Part shown: piece after piece, positions 1 through 7,011 of the stretch | How positions within the stretch are numbered: the stretch's first letter is position 1 | Layout of the letters: the number at the start of each line of letters is the position of its first letter | Origin: JAIOSM01 sp964593725 | GTDB lineage: Bacteria; Desulfobacterota; Desulfobacteria; Desulfobacterales; Desulfobacteraceae | Length of the DNA stretch: 64,000 nt | Assembly: GCA_964593725.1 (NCBI GenBank) | Contig: CAZQJS010000011.1 | Location: 1-64,000, forward strand | Direction of reading: 5' to 3' | The notes under the pieces: model-generated | The model's input: only the letters and a program-made list of their open reading frames with translations | The model's database searches: none | What the model was told of the DNA's origin: nothing | Position numbers and translations under genes: made by a program

Positions 1-94
1 AAGCATATCCAGGCCTCACTTATTCCTTTGTTAATCTTAAAAATAATTTTTGACCAGGGATTGCTGTGAATCAATCTTGTTTGAATTTGAACTT

Positions 95-433
95 TTAAAA
101 ATCAGCCGGAGGTTTAGTATACTCCATCCCATATCCATACTTATAGGATGATTTGTTACTACCGGATGCATCTGTATACTGAGCCCATCTGACAATACCA
201 AAAAACTGTCGGCACTCTACTGATTTTTTAGTATCAACATTATTATCAATTGTTTTCACAAGATAACAATGGTTGCCTTTAAGATCAGCATTGGTTTCAA
301 TGTACAGGCCGTTTTCAGAATGGTTATAAATGGAAGCAGGATAGTAAATCTTAGAAGTGCTGTCACTATATAATATTACATGGATCTCACATGGAATGCG
401 TTCTTCCTGTCTATTCTCAGGTTTTTCAACCAT
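95..433 (-). CDS. PilZ-domain protein (likely c-di-GMP binding)
   Basis: A 112-residue soluble protein that appears to be a stand-alone PilZ domain, a cyclic-di-GMP receptor fold. Near the N terminus an RQEER sequence fits the RxxxR motif, and about 27 residues later NHSENG fits the (D/N)xSxxG motif; these two motifs contact c-di-GMP in known PilZ proteins. An upstream in-frame start at 481 exists, but the ATG at 433 is preferred because AGGGGA lies six bases before it and nothing comparable precedes the longer start. The gene is divergent from the ATPase at 577 and sits beside a pilus-like secretion operon, so a role in signalling to that machine or to polysaccharide production is plausible but inferred. 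Confidence 0.75.
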   Translation of the reverse strand: MVEKPENRQEERIPCEIHVILYSDSTSKIYYPASIYNHSENGLYIETNADLKGNHCYLVKTIDNNVDTKKSVECRQFFGIVRWAQYTDASGSNKSSYKYGYGMEYTKPPADF

Positions 434-576
434 GGCAATCCCCTGTAACTGTATTTTAACAAAGATGGAAATAAACAACAAAATAAATGGTGTACACGGG
501 GTTGAACCCTTGCTAACCGATCTTTTTTTAGATATAGAATACTACAGGAAAGAATATAAAGCAAACAGGATAAATT
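434..576. promoter_or_regulatory. divergent intergenic region with two short palindromes
   Basis: About 140 bases separate the divergent PilZ and ATPase genes, so both promoters should lie here. Two perfect short palindromes are visible: GTGTACAC near 489-496 and GGGTTGAACCC at 499-509. They could be operator half-sites or chance; no clear -35/-10 pair was identified. Confidence 0.3.
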
Positions 577-1482
577 ATGTACACTTCCTATTTCCATCTG
601 AATACAAAACCTTTTCAGATTAACTCGGACCCTGCATTTATGTGGGCAGGAGAAAAACATAAAGAGGCCCTTGCCACTTTAAAGTATGGCATTATCAACA
701 ATAAAGGATTGCTTTCGCTGACAGGCGATGTGGGAACCGGAAAAACAACCTTGATCAACGCCCTGGTCCAGAGCCTGGGTGACGATATTATTTGTGCATC
801 AATACCTGACTCGAGCCTTCAATTCCTGGACCTTATAAATTTTATCGCACTCTCATTTGGTATGAATGCAGGGTTTGAAACAAAGGGAGAATTCATTATT
901 AAATTCCGGGAATTTTTACTGGATGCTTATCATGCAGGTAAAAAAGTTTTACTCATAATTGATGAAGCCCAGTTACTCACTGATGAATTACTCGAAGAAA
1001 TAAGGCTTTTGTCCAATATTGATCTTGCAGATACAAAACTTTTAAATATATTTTTTGTAGGCCAGATAGAATTTAACGCTATACTTTCAAAAAAAAAGAA
1101 CCGGGCTGTAAGACAGAGATTAACTTTGAATTACAACATCGATCCTTTGACCATGGACGAAACAAGGGAATATATCCAGCACCGCCTTAAAATTGCCGGC
1201 ACTGTCAATCAGATATTTCAGCCAGGAGCTGTTCAAAAAATTTATAAACATTCCAGGGGTTTCCCCAGGAGGATAAACATACTTTGTGACCATTGTCTAT
1301 TATCAGGCTATGTCAATGAAAAAAAAGAGATCAGCGCATCAATTGTAAATGAGTGTGCAAATGAACTTAAAATATCTGGAAACTATTATTATTTACCGTT
1401 TGATTTTCCTGTTTATCTCTTGTCTGTTAAAGAAAAAATTGTAAATGCATTTGCAAGATTAAAAAACATTAATAATAAATAA
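577..1482 (+). CDS. ExeA/MshM-type AAA ATPase (exosortase/secretion-locus ATPase)
   Basis: A 301-residue cytoplasmic P-loop ATPase of the ExeA/GspA/MshM group, which also includes the ATPase typical of PEP-CTERM loci. The N-terminal KPFQINSDP segment followed by a conserved helix is characteristic. Walker A is GDVGTGKTT (residues 50-58) and Walker B is LLIIDEAQ (about 125-132). In known systems such ATPases help secretins or pilus complexes assemble through the cell wall. Unlike GspA/ExeA proteins with a long periplasmic tail, this one ends about 40 residues after the AAA domain, like MshM. The ATG at 577 has AGGA seven bases upstream. It faces the minus-strand TPR lipoprotein convergently and sits beside the MSHA-like machine it probably serves. 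Confidence 0.85.
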   Translation: MYTSYFHLNTKPFQINSDPAFMWAGEKHKEALATLKYGIINNKGLLSLTGDVGTGKTTLINALVQSLGDDIICASIPDSSLQFLDLINFIALSFGMNAGFETKGEFIIKFREFLLDAYHAGKKVLLIIDEAQLLTDELLEEIRLLSNIDLADTKLLNIFFVGQIEFNAILSKKKNRAVRQRLTLNYNIDPLTMDETREYIQHRLKIAGTVNQIFQPGAVQKIYKHSRGFPRRINILCDHCLLSGYVNEKKEISASIVNECANELKISGNYYYLPFDFPVYLLSVKEKIVNAFARLKNINNK

Positions 1483-1505
1483 TAAAGCTTATTTTTTTCC
1501 TTTTT
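1483..1505. terminator. weak AT-rich hairpin between convergent genes
   Basis: The short convergent gap contains AATAA-AGC-TTATT followed on the plus strand by a run of T. The stem is only five A/T pairs, so it is a weak candidate for a shared terminator. Confidence 0.25.
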
Positions 1506-3677
1506 TTACTTAAGTTCTACCAGCATCTTTTGAACCTCTGCAATAGTTGATGGTTCAAGATCATATTCCAGGGCAAGTTTCAAATATTTTCGAGCACTTG
1601 AAATCTTTTGAATTTTATATAAAAGCATTGCTTTATGATATTTGACAATTCCTTTTTCAGGAGCAAGTTTTTCTGCTTTTTCAAACATCCATTCAGCCTG
1701 GGAATATGCCTTTTTCCGATAATAGGCAAGCCCCAGTGTGTCTACTACGGCAGCATTTTCCGGATTAATTTCATACGCTTTTCTGGCAAGTTCCAGGGCC
1801 TTTAACTCGTTGGTACCTGTTTTAAGAAGAAGCCATGCAAGATTTCCTGTAACCGATTGTGAATTCAATACTTTTTTGCAGGCAGTTTGCATTGTATCAA
1901 GAGCTTTTTGGATTTTATTCTGTTCCAAGTATATGGCAGCAATATCAATCCACGCCTGATCATATAAAGGATATTTTTTAATACACTTATTTAGAGTATC
2001 CATTGCAAGATCGCTTTTACCCACCTTGCAATAGGCAGCTGCTAATCTTGTATAACTGTTCTGTCCTGTATTTTCATCCTTTAACGATCTTTTAAATATT
2101 TCTATGGATTTATTGTATTGATTAAGCATAAAATAGATATTACCTGCAACATGCATTTTTAATGGATTTATTCTTTCCTGCTTTAATATATTTTCTGCAA
2201 GTAATACTGCTTTTTTATACATACCAAGCTTTATCAAAAGTGATGAATAATGCTGCAGTACATCCACAAGGTTTGGATTAATTTCTATGATTTTTTCAAA
2301 AATTCTAACTGCTCTGTCTATATCACCTCTTTTTTCTAAGGCTATACCATAAAAATATAATGCTGACAGATCTTTACTTATGCTAAATGCATTAAAAAAT
2401 GTTGCAGATGCATCTTTAAACTCATTTTGATCAAGCAGACAAAGTGCTTTAGCCATTAATGCCCGTGAATTTGTTTTTTCAATTGCCAGGACTTTTTCAA
2501 TGTATTTCCCGGCAAGATTGTATTCACGGTTTTTATAATGGAGATATGCAAGGATGATCATAGTATCAACGTGTTCAGTATTAAGCATCAATGCATTAAC
2601 AAAACTTTTTTCAGCAAGCCTTGCCTGGTCTCCTGCAAAGTAAGCAATACCGAGCAGATATTGTGCTGAAAAAAGTAATGGTCTTGCTTTGACAGCTGTT
2701 TTAAAAAAAGATATCGCATAGGGAATTTGATGGGTATATAAAAAATATTTTCCCATTAACAAATTGTAACTTGTTCTTGAACTTTCATTGAGCAGGCTTT
2801 TTGATTGATTCAGTATTTTTTCAGCACAGGCAAGGTTCATTTCTGACAGATAAAAGTCTGCAATCATTAATTTGAATCTGACAGTATCAGGATATTTTTT
2901 TTCTAAAATTTCAAGCGTTTTCAAAGCTTTCTCCTTCATCATTGCCTGGAGATAAAATTGGACGAGCCTGACAGTTAACATCCTGCTGTCCGGGTATGCT
3001 TTAACTGCTGTTTTAATGGTCATTTCAGCCAAATCAAGCCTGTTTGATAAAATATAATAATCAGATAGTAATAAAAGATTAAACGGATCTGTTACCTCCT
3101 TGACCGCAACATTGGCTGCAATTGATTCTGCATACTTATCTTTTTTTAATGCCATAAGGCATAATGCAAGTTTCAACCGGGCCCTTGTATTATTTTCCTG
3201 TAAATTTACTGCTGTATTATACTGCTGCTCAGCTGAATGTAAATCATCTGCAATCATAAAGAAATCACCCCTGAGAATATAATAGTCCAGATCCTTGTCA
3301 AACAGAGTCTTAAGTTTGTTCATTTTCTCAAGGGCTCCGGCATTATCACCTTGAATAAGTAGAATTCTGATGAGTTTTTTTTGAGCCTTTAAATTTCCAG
3401 GATTGATTTTAACAGATTGTTTAAAACAATCTTCTGCCTTATCAATCATGGAAAGTTTAAGAAAAGCATTGCCTGTTTTTGAGTGAAGTATACTATTAAA
3501 TGGCTGTTCTTTTACTGCTTTTTTCCAGAATTTTACTGCTTTGTGAAAATCTCCGTGCATAAAAGCCATATCTCCTTGTTTCTCAAAGGCTAATTCATCT
3601 TTCCGGCTGCACCCTGAATATATAATTAATAAAATAAAAAAAATTATATATGTAATTTTATATAGGTAATCTTTCAT
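1506..3677 (-). CDS. large TPR-repeat lipoprotein (PrsT/MshN-like)
   Basis: A 723-residue protein that starts with a lipoprotein signal (lipobox IYSGC, lipidated Cys23) and then consists almost entirely of tetratricopeptide repeats, visible as recurring A-x-x-x-F/L-A and NP/P spacing about every 34 residues. The pattern and setting match the TPR lipoproteins of PEP-CTERM/exosortase systems (PrsT type) and the TPR protein MshN of MSHA pilus loci; I cannot separate these by eye. Lacking a clear D at position +2, it is probably sorted to the outer membrane, where it may scaffold the secretin or export complex. Its ATG overlaps the stop of the upstream gene as ATGA, implying translational coupling. 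It is the last gene of the minus-strand operon. Confidence 0.8.
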   Translation of the reverse strand: MKDYLYKITYIIFFILLIIYSGCSRKDELAFEKQGDMAFMHGDFHKAVKFWKKAVKEQPFNSILHSKTGNAFLKLSMIDKAEDCFKQSVKINPGNLKAQKKLIRILLIQGDNAGALEKMNKLKTLFDKDLDYYILRGDFFMIADDLHSAEQQYNTAVNLQENNTRARLKLALCLMALKKDKYAESIAANVAVKEVTDPFNLLLLSDYYILSNRLDLAEMTIKTAVKAYPDSRMLTVRLVQFYLQAMMKEKALKTLEILEKKYPDTVRFKLMIADFYLSEMNLACAEKILNQSKSLLNESSRTSYNLLMGKYFLYTHQIPYAISFFKTAVKARPLLFSAQYLLGIAYFAGDQARLAEKSFVNALMLNTEHVDTMIILAYLHYKNREYNLAGKYIEKVLAIEKTNSRALMAKALCLLDQNEFKDASATFFNAFSISKDLSALYFYGIALEKRGDIDRAVRIFEKIIEINPNLVDVLQHYSSLLIKLGMYKKAVLLAENILKQERINPLKMHVAGNIYFMLNQYNKSIEIFKRSLKDENTGQNSYTRLAAAYCKVGKSDLAMDTLNKCIKKYPLYDQAWIDIAAIYLEQNKIQKALDTMQTACKKVLNSQSVTGNLAWLLLKTGTNELKALELARKAYEINPENAAVVDTLGLAYYRKKAYSQAEWMFEKAEKLAPEKGIVKYHKAMLLYKIQKISSARKYLKLALEYDLEPSTIAEVQKMLVELK

Positions 3678-4543
3678 TTCTGACCTTTAAAAGGAATAAG
3701 AGCAATTATAAATACCAGAAAAACAATATAAAAAATGATCTTAATTTTATTTTCAAAACAGTACTTAAGACCATCAAGCAATAGAATAAAAACCCTGGGA
3801 AGTTCATCATCAGTGCGGGAGGAGATTATCATGTCAGGAGGTCCAGAAATTCTATCTGGTTTTGAATTCTGGTCTTGATAATCTTTATCCGAACCATTGC
3901 TGGTGGATCTGTTTTTACTGCTATTCTGCTTAATTATATTAAATTTTCCATGGATATACCCATTGGAAAAACTTTTATGCGATCTGTTATTATTTATCAC
4001 CTTTGCAAGATGTTTTTTAAGGTTTTTTTTCCTTGATGAAACAGAAGGCTTTTCCGTGGATGTTAAAAATAAATTTCTTTTTTTATTGTTCTTATTATTT
4101 ATATAGGGGATTGTAAGATCTTTCAGAATCGCCTCTGCTCTCTTATCAAGCTTTGAATATTCATCAAGAATTGCAGTGATTCTCATATTCACAGCAAGGA
4201 GTCTGTCAATATATTCTTTCGGGTCAATCATATTGCCTGATAATAGATTTAATGGAATATCCATATCAATTGAATCAACAACAAGGTATGAACGCGGTTT
4301 TACATCGGGAAGAATGAAATGATACTGCTGTATTCCCGGAGTTTCATTACTGAGAATCACATAACTATTTGAATAGGTCATGGCTTTATGCTTTAAGTTA
4401 TCCTGAAAAGCTATGCCGTCTCCGTCCTTATTAAACCAGGCAGAAGCAGAAACAGGGTACATTAAAATAATAATTATCAGACCTGTTAATAAAATCTTAT
4501 AACCCTGTTTTGCTGAACCTAAATAATCATTGACTGATAACAA
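3674..4543 (-). CDS. exported protein with C-terminal membrane anchor, function unknown
   Basis: A 289-residue protein I do not recognise. It has an N-terminal hydrophobic segment (about residues 16-36) ending in SASA, consistent with a signal peptide. A hydrophilic region follows, whose middle part (about 150-235) is rich in K, N, S and D and looks disordered. A C-terminal membrane helix (about 263-284) ends in a basic tail. The only workable start is TTG at 4543, preceded by AAGGA with six-base spacing; the next ATG lies inside the hydrophobic segment. It ends in an ATGA overlap with the TPR lipoprotein, so the two are probably made together. The topology suggests a periplasmic linker or anchor for the neighbouring apparatus, but that is inference. 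Confidence 0.6.
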   Translation of the reverse strand: MLSVNDYLGSAKQGYKILLTGLIIIILMYPVSASAWFNKDGDGIAFQDNLKHKAMTYSNSYVILSNETPGIQQYHFILPDVKPRSYLVVDSIDMDIPLNLLSGNMIDPKEYIDRLLAVNMRITAILDEYSKLDKRAEAILKDLTIPYINNKNNKKRNLFLTSTEKPSVSSRKKNLKKHLAKVINNNRSHKSFSNGYIHGKFNIIKQNSSKNRSTSNGSDKDYQDQNSKPDRISGPPDMIISSRTDDELPRVFILLLDGLKYCFENKIKIIFYIVFLVFIIALIPFKGQK

Positions 4544-4558
4544 TTTCTTTCCTTAACT

Positions 4559-4586
4559 AATTATCGTTTGTTAATTATTGTTTGTT
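4559..4586. repeat. two tandem 14-bp direct repeats upstream of the TTG-start gene
   Basis: Two adjacent 14-base copies (AATTATCGTTTGTT and AATTATTGTTTGTT) differ at one base. They lie 16-43 bases before the TTG start at 4543, just upstream of its AAGGA ribosome-binding site. They could be an operator for the minus-strand gene or a simple slippage duplication. Confidence 0.5.
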
Positions 4587-4747
4587 AATACTGACCATTT
4601 TTATTGATATTATCACTTTATAAACTAAAATATTAATAATCATAGATTTAATATAGAAATTGTCATAAATTATTGTCTTTATAACCCACTGTGTTAAAGG
4701 GTTTACGCAATTTATGGAATTTTTTTTTATTTTTTGAGAAATTTTTC
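4587..4747. other. AT-rich non-coding stretch
   Basis: Between the divergent genes at 4543 and 4933 this stretch is very AT-rich. A 65-codon minus-strand reading frame crosses it, but has no ribosome-binding site or recognisable content. It probably carries the promoter of the minus-strand gene at 4543, though I could not pick one confidently. Confidence 0.4.
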
Positions 4748-4776
4748 TTGACAAATGGGAAGTTTCTATCATAGAT
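4748..4776 (+). promoter_or_regulatory. candidate promoter of the PEP-CTERM gene
   Basis: A perfect TTGACA (4748-4753) is followed after 17 bases by ATAGAT (4771-4776), a passable -10 element. Transcription starting near 4783 would give a leader of about 150 bases before the ATG at 4933, long enough to contain the structured element at 4839-4911. No sigma-54 type GG-N10-GC element was found here, although PEP-CTERM genes often have one. Confidence 0.5.
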
Positions 4777-4838
4777 TACAGGAAATTACAATTAATTGGT
4801 TTGGATTGTAAAGTTTTACTAAATAATTACTCCAGAAA

Positions 4839-4911
4839 AAGCCAAGCTATCTTCAAGGTTAGCACGGAAAACCATAGGGTTCTATAAATCTAAAGAACAG
4901 CCGGTTACCTG
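4839..4911 (+). ncRNA. structured leader resembling a c-di-GMP-I (GEMM) riboswitch
   Basis: The leader contains, in order, a hairpin closed by GCTA (4846-4849) and TAGC (4860-4863); a linker ACGGAAAACC (4864-4873) resembling the GEMM core ACGCAAAGCC; a second hairpin GTTCT (4879-4883) with AGAAC (4894-4898); and AGCCGGTTACC (4899-4909), close to the conserved GEMM 3' element AGCCGGGTTRCC. The order and spacing match the two-hairpin GEMM-I aptamer. It departs from consensus at two core positions, and its first loop is not a clear GNRA tetraloop. So it may be a divergent GEMM-I member or a related class. A GGAGG ribosome-binding site follows 13 bases later with no obvious terminator, so control would more likely be translational. 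Confidence 0.5.
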
Positions 4912-4932
4912 AAATTAAAACTGGAGGTTTTT

Positions 4933-5397
4933 ATGAAAAAAATCATTCTTGGCTTACCAGAAATAAGCTCTAAACAAAAGAAAACATTTGTCATTTTTTT
5001 CTCCATCGTGATATTGCTTACCATAGCAATCTTTACCAGTGCTTATCAGTATAGTACAGAATATAAAGTTTACTCTGTAATTCCAGAGGACAATATTTTT
5101 GTAATTTCTGAAACTTCTGGCAAAAAATCAGATTATGTCTATATAAGTGATAACAAATGGATACCTCTGGAACTTACTGACCAGGATTATATGAACGTTA
5201 ATATACCCTATTCTTTTGCATATAAAACAGATTATATGCTGTCCTCCTTTGAAGACCCCCTTGATACTCTATCCATGGAAGATGACTTGATTGCAGCCTC
5301 TAATCCTGTCCCTGAACCTGCGACCATGGTACTATTAGGAATCGGTCTGGTTATGATTGCAAATATCAGTAAGAAAAGGTTGAAAAACAGTCATTAA
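4933..5397 (+). CDS. PEP-CTERM sorting-domain protein (exosortase substrate)
   Basis: A 154-residue surface protein with the tripartite exosortase signal at its C terminus: VPEPATM (residues 126-132), a hydrophobic helix LLGIGLVMIANI, then a basic tail KKRLKNSH. The N terminus has a hydrophobic segment (about 19-38) after a basic stretch, consistent with a signal peptide or anchor. The mature part is only about 85 residues and I recognise no domain in it. The ATG has GGAGG five bases upstream. The gene runs opposite to the secretion operon around it, has its own promoter and a GEMM-like leader, and its stop overlaps the convergent gene by four bases. It is the only protein with this tail in the window, and a likely substrate of the exosortase at 40109. 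Confidence 0.9.
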   Translation: MKKIILGLPEISSKQKKTFVIFFSIVILLTIAIFTSAYQYSTEYKVYSVIPEDNIFVISETSGKKSDYVYISDNKWIPLELTDQDYMNVNIPYSFAYKTDYMLSSFEDPLDTLSMEDDLIAASNPVPEPATMVLLGIGLVMIANISKKRLKNSH

Positions 5398-5741
5398 TCC
5401 TTTAGTATCTTACTTTTCTTCTCTTGTAAGAGTTTAATAATTTCTCTATTTTGATCAATCAAGGTATCAAATCGTTCTATTATTGCATCCATTTTTCTAT
5501 TTACCATCTCATTATTTCTGCCCAGGTTTTCCAACATTATTATTGTGTATTCGCTTCCAAGTGCTATCTGTTCAAAAAGATAATCTGAATGAACAGAACT
5601 GTTTTCAGGCGGTCTTAAGGCATTAAATTTTTGTGAAAACTTATCTGAAACATCAGATGCATGGACTGAAAATGAATTGAAAATTATTAACAAAAGCAAA
5701 AGAGAAATTCTTCTGATTATTCTATCTCCTGTTTTCTTCAT
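5394..5741 (-). CDS. small exported coiled-coil protein
   Basis: A 115-residue protein with a basic N terminus and a strong hydrophobic core ending VHAS, a typical signal peptide, followed by a region predicted to be helical. The C-terminal third (IIERFDTLIDQNREIIKLL) reads as a coiled coil. The reading frame extends upstream to 5807, but the ATG at 5741 is chosen because the signal peptide begins there and it follows the usual short operon overlap (20 bases) with the pseudopilin gene. The function is unknown. Its position next to pseudopilin genes suggests a periplasmic accessory of the pilus-like machine. Confidence 0.6.
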   Translation of the reverse strand: MKKTGDRIIRRISLLLLLIIFNSFSVHASDVSDKFSQKFNALRPPENSSVHSDYLFEQIALGSEYTIIMLENLGRNNEMVNRKMDAIIERFDTLIDQNREIIKLLQEKKSKILKD

Positions 5742-6183
5742 ATACAAATTTCCATTCTCTATATTTTTTTTTATTATTAAAATGTTTATATCTTTCAGAA
5801 AATCCATATTTTTTTATTGGTTCTTTATTACTTAAACTGAAAACACCTTTTATTCCTCCGTTTAATTCATATATTATTCCCCACTTGCCATCCTCGGTCA
5901 TGGGATCTTTATAAAGTTTCCTTAAATGCCTTTTAACCCCGGGATATCTGTTATCCTTTAAAAGATATTCGAATTTTTCAGGAAATTTCCGTTTACCTGA
6001 TACTTCCTTATCATGGTAAGATGTTATTGCCTTAACAATCTGTCCACCCCTGAAAATGAGTTCTTTTTCCCGCTCTTTCTGCACAATTGTACTCCACTGC
6101 TTCCGGGCAGTCATTAATGATATGGAGACTGCAATTACCATAAGCAATGCAGCAGGATATGAAAATCCTTTATTACCATTCAT
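5722..6183 (-). CDS. pseudopilin-like protein with atypical prepilin motif
   Basis: A 153-residue protein of the type II secretion / type IV pilin class. MNGNKG precedes FSYPAALLMV and a hydrophobic helix, the shape of a prepilin leader, but the normal Glu at mature position 5 is missing and a Pro occupies position 4. The globular part includes RKLYKDPMTEDGKWG, matching the GspG-type DPxxxxxxW motif. The nearby pseudopilin at 6550 has an almost identical segment, which points to duplication. Lacking Glu5, it may be a minor or tip pseudopilin, since Glu5 pairs with the neighbouring subunit's N terminus in filaments and the first (tip) subunit does not need it. It overlaps the preceding gene by 11 bases. 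Confidence 0.75.
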   Translation of the reverse strand: MNGNKGFSYPAALLMVIAVSISLMTARKQWSTIVQKEREKELIFRGGQIVKAITSYHDKEVSGKRKFPEKFEYLLKDNRYPGVKRHLRKLYKDPMTEDGKWGIIYELNGGIKGVFSLSNKEPIKKYGFSERYKHFNNKKKYREWKFVYEENRR

Positions 6184-6547
6184 TGTACGGCGACCCTCCC
6201 AGGCTTATTTTCTTACTGCCGCTATGGATATCGTAAACCCCTGTAACGCCCTCCTCATCTGGTTGGATTAAAATCCATGTGCTGTTTGAGGATGTTATTG
6301 GGTCCTTTGGTATTTTTCGAATATACTTTTTTTCCTGTAAAACCTGAAGGGATTCCGGATAACTGCCATGGTCTGAATAATACTGGTCAATAACATCCCT
6401 CATTGTAAACAGAGTATTTTCCAGGGACGCTTCCCTGGAACGAACAATTGATCTTATGAAACTCGGAGTTGCAATTGATGCAAGTATACCAATAATTGCA
6501 ATTACTGTAAGCATTTCAATTAAGGTAAAACCTTTATTGCCGCGCAT
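6173..6547 (-). CDS. GspG-like major pseudopilin candidate
   Basis: A 124-residue type IV pilin-like protein with a canonical class III signal: MRGNKG then FTLIEMLTVIAIIGILA, including Glu5. A helical spine and a small globular domain (IPKDPITSSNSTW) follow. The short size and TLIEML motif fit GspG-type major pseudopilins, though the calcium-site residues are not obvious. Of two possible starts, ATG at 6547 is preferred: GGAGAG lies eight bases before it, whereas the upstream GTG at 6556 is too close to that site. It is in the middle of three consecutive pseudopilin genes, and maturation would need a prepilin peptidase that is not in the window. Confidence 0.85.
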   Translation of the reverse strand: MRGNKGFTLIEMLTVIAIIGILASIATPSFIRSIVRSREASLENTLFTMRDVIDQYYSDHGSYPESLQVLQEKKYIRKIPKDPITSSNSTWILIQPDEEGVTGVYDIHSGSKKISLGGSPYNEW

Positions 6548-6549
6548 AG

Positions 6550-7011
6550 TTACCACTCTCCATAGAAGGTGCCGTCAATTGCCCGGGCATTGCTCTTTGA
6601 ATATACATCATAAACATCCTGACCACCCCATATTGTGCTGTCAGGTTCGTCTGCATAAGATTTAAGACCCCATCTGCCATCTTTTGTCATTGGATCTCTT
6701 GGAAGCTTTCGCAAGAACTTTTTCTTTTGATTGACAATACCATTAATGTCTGCCCCTCTAACCAGCACAGCAAGGGTTTTAGGATACCCACTTTCTGTAT
6801 CTCTTTGTATATTGCCCATATCAACTGACTTTTTATATTGATCCAATGCAGTCCTTATGATACGCAGGTTACGTCGTAATTTAAGCTCATTCTTTCTTTT
6901 ATACATCATCCTGGACAATGGAAGAATTCCTGCCGCAAGTATGGAAATAATTGCAACAGTTGCCATGACTTCAATAAAGGTCAGGCCTCTGTTTTTATTT
7001 TTTATATACAT
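6550..7011 (-). CDS. GspG-like pseudopilin
   Basis: A 153-residue type IV pilin-like protein. KNRG is followed by LTFIEVMATVAIISILA, a prepilin cleavage site and hydrophobic helix with Glu5 present. The globular part contains RKLPRDPMTKDGRWG, the GspG-family DPxxxxxxW segment, shared with the pseudopilin at 5722. The C terminus (DVYDVYSKS, ending FYGEW) resembles GspG ends where calcium is bound. It overlaps the secretin gene by 17 bases and is followed two bases later by the next pseudopilin, so all three are co-translated. It is the first pseudopilin in transcription order. Confidence 0.85.
   Translation of the reverse strand: MYIKNKNRGLTFIEVMATVAIISILAAGILPLSRMMYKRKNELKLRRNLRIIRTALDQYKKSVDMGNIQRDTESGYPKTLAVLVRGADINGIVNQKKKFLRKLPRDPMTKDGRWGLKSYADEPDSTIWGGQDVYDVYSKSNARAIDGTFYGEW

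Noticed and set aside
376..660. 94-codon minus-strand frame overlapping the PilZ/ATPase intergenic region
   Set aside because: It overlaps the start of the ATPase gene antisense, has no recognisable content and competes with the well-supported PilZ gene.
4575..4772. 65-codon minus-strand reading frame
   Set aside because: No ribosome-binding site, low-complexity composition, and it lies across the intergenic region carrying the PEP-CTERM promoter.
4748..4932. sigma-54 promoter for the PEP-CTERM gene
   Set aside because: Searched for GG-N10-GC in the leader and upstream; no convincing match, whereas a TTGACA-type promoter is present.
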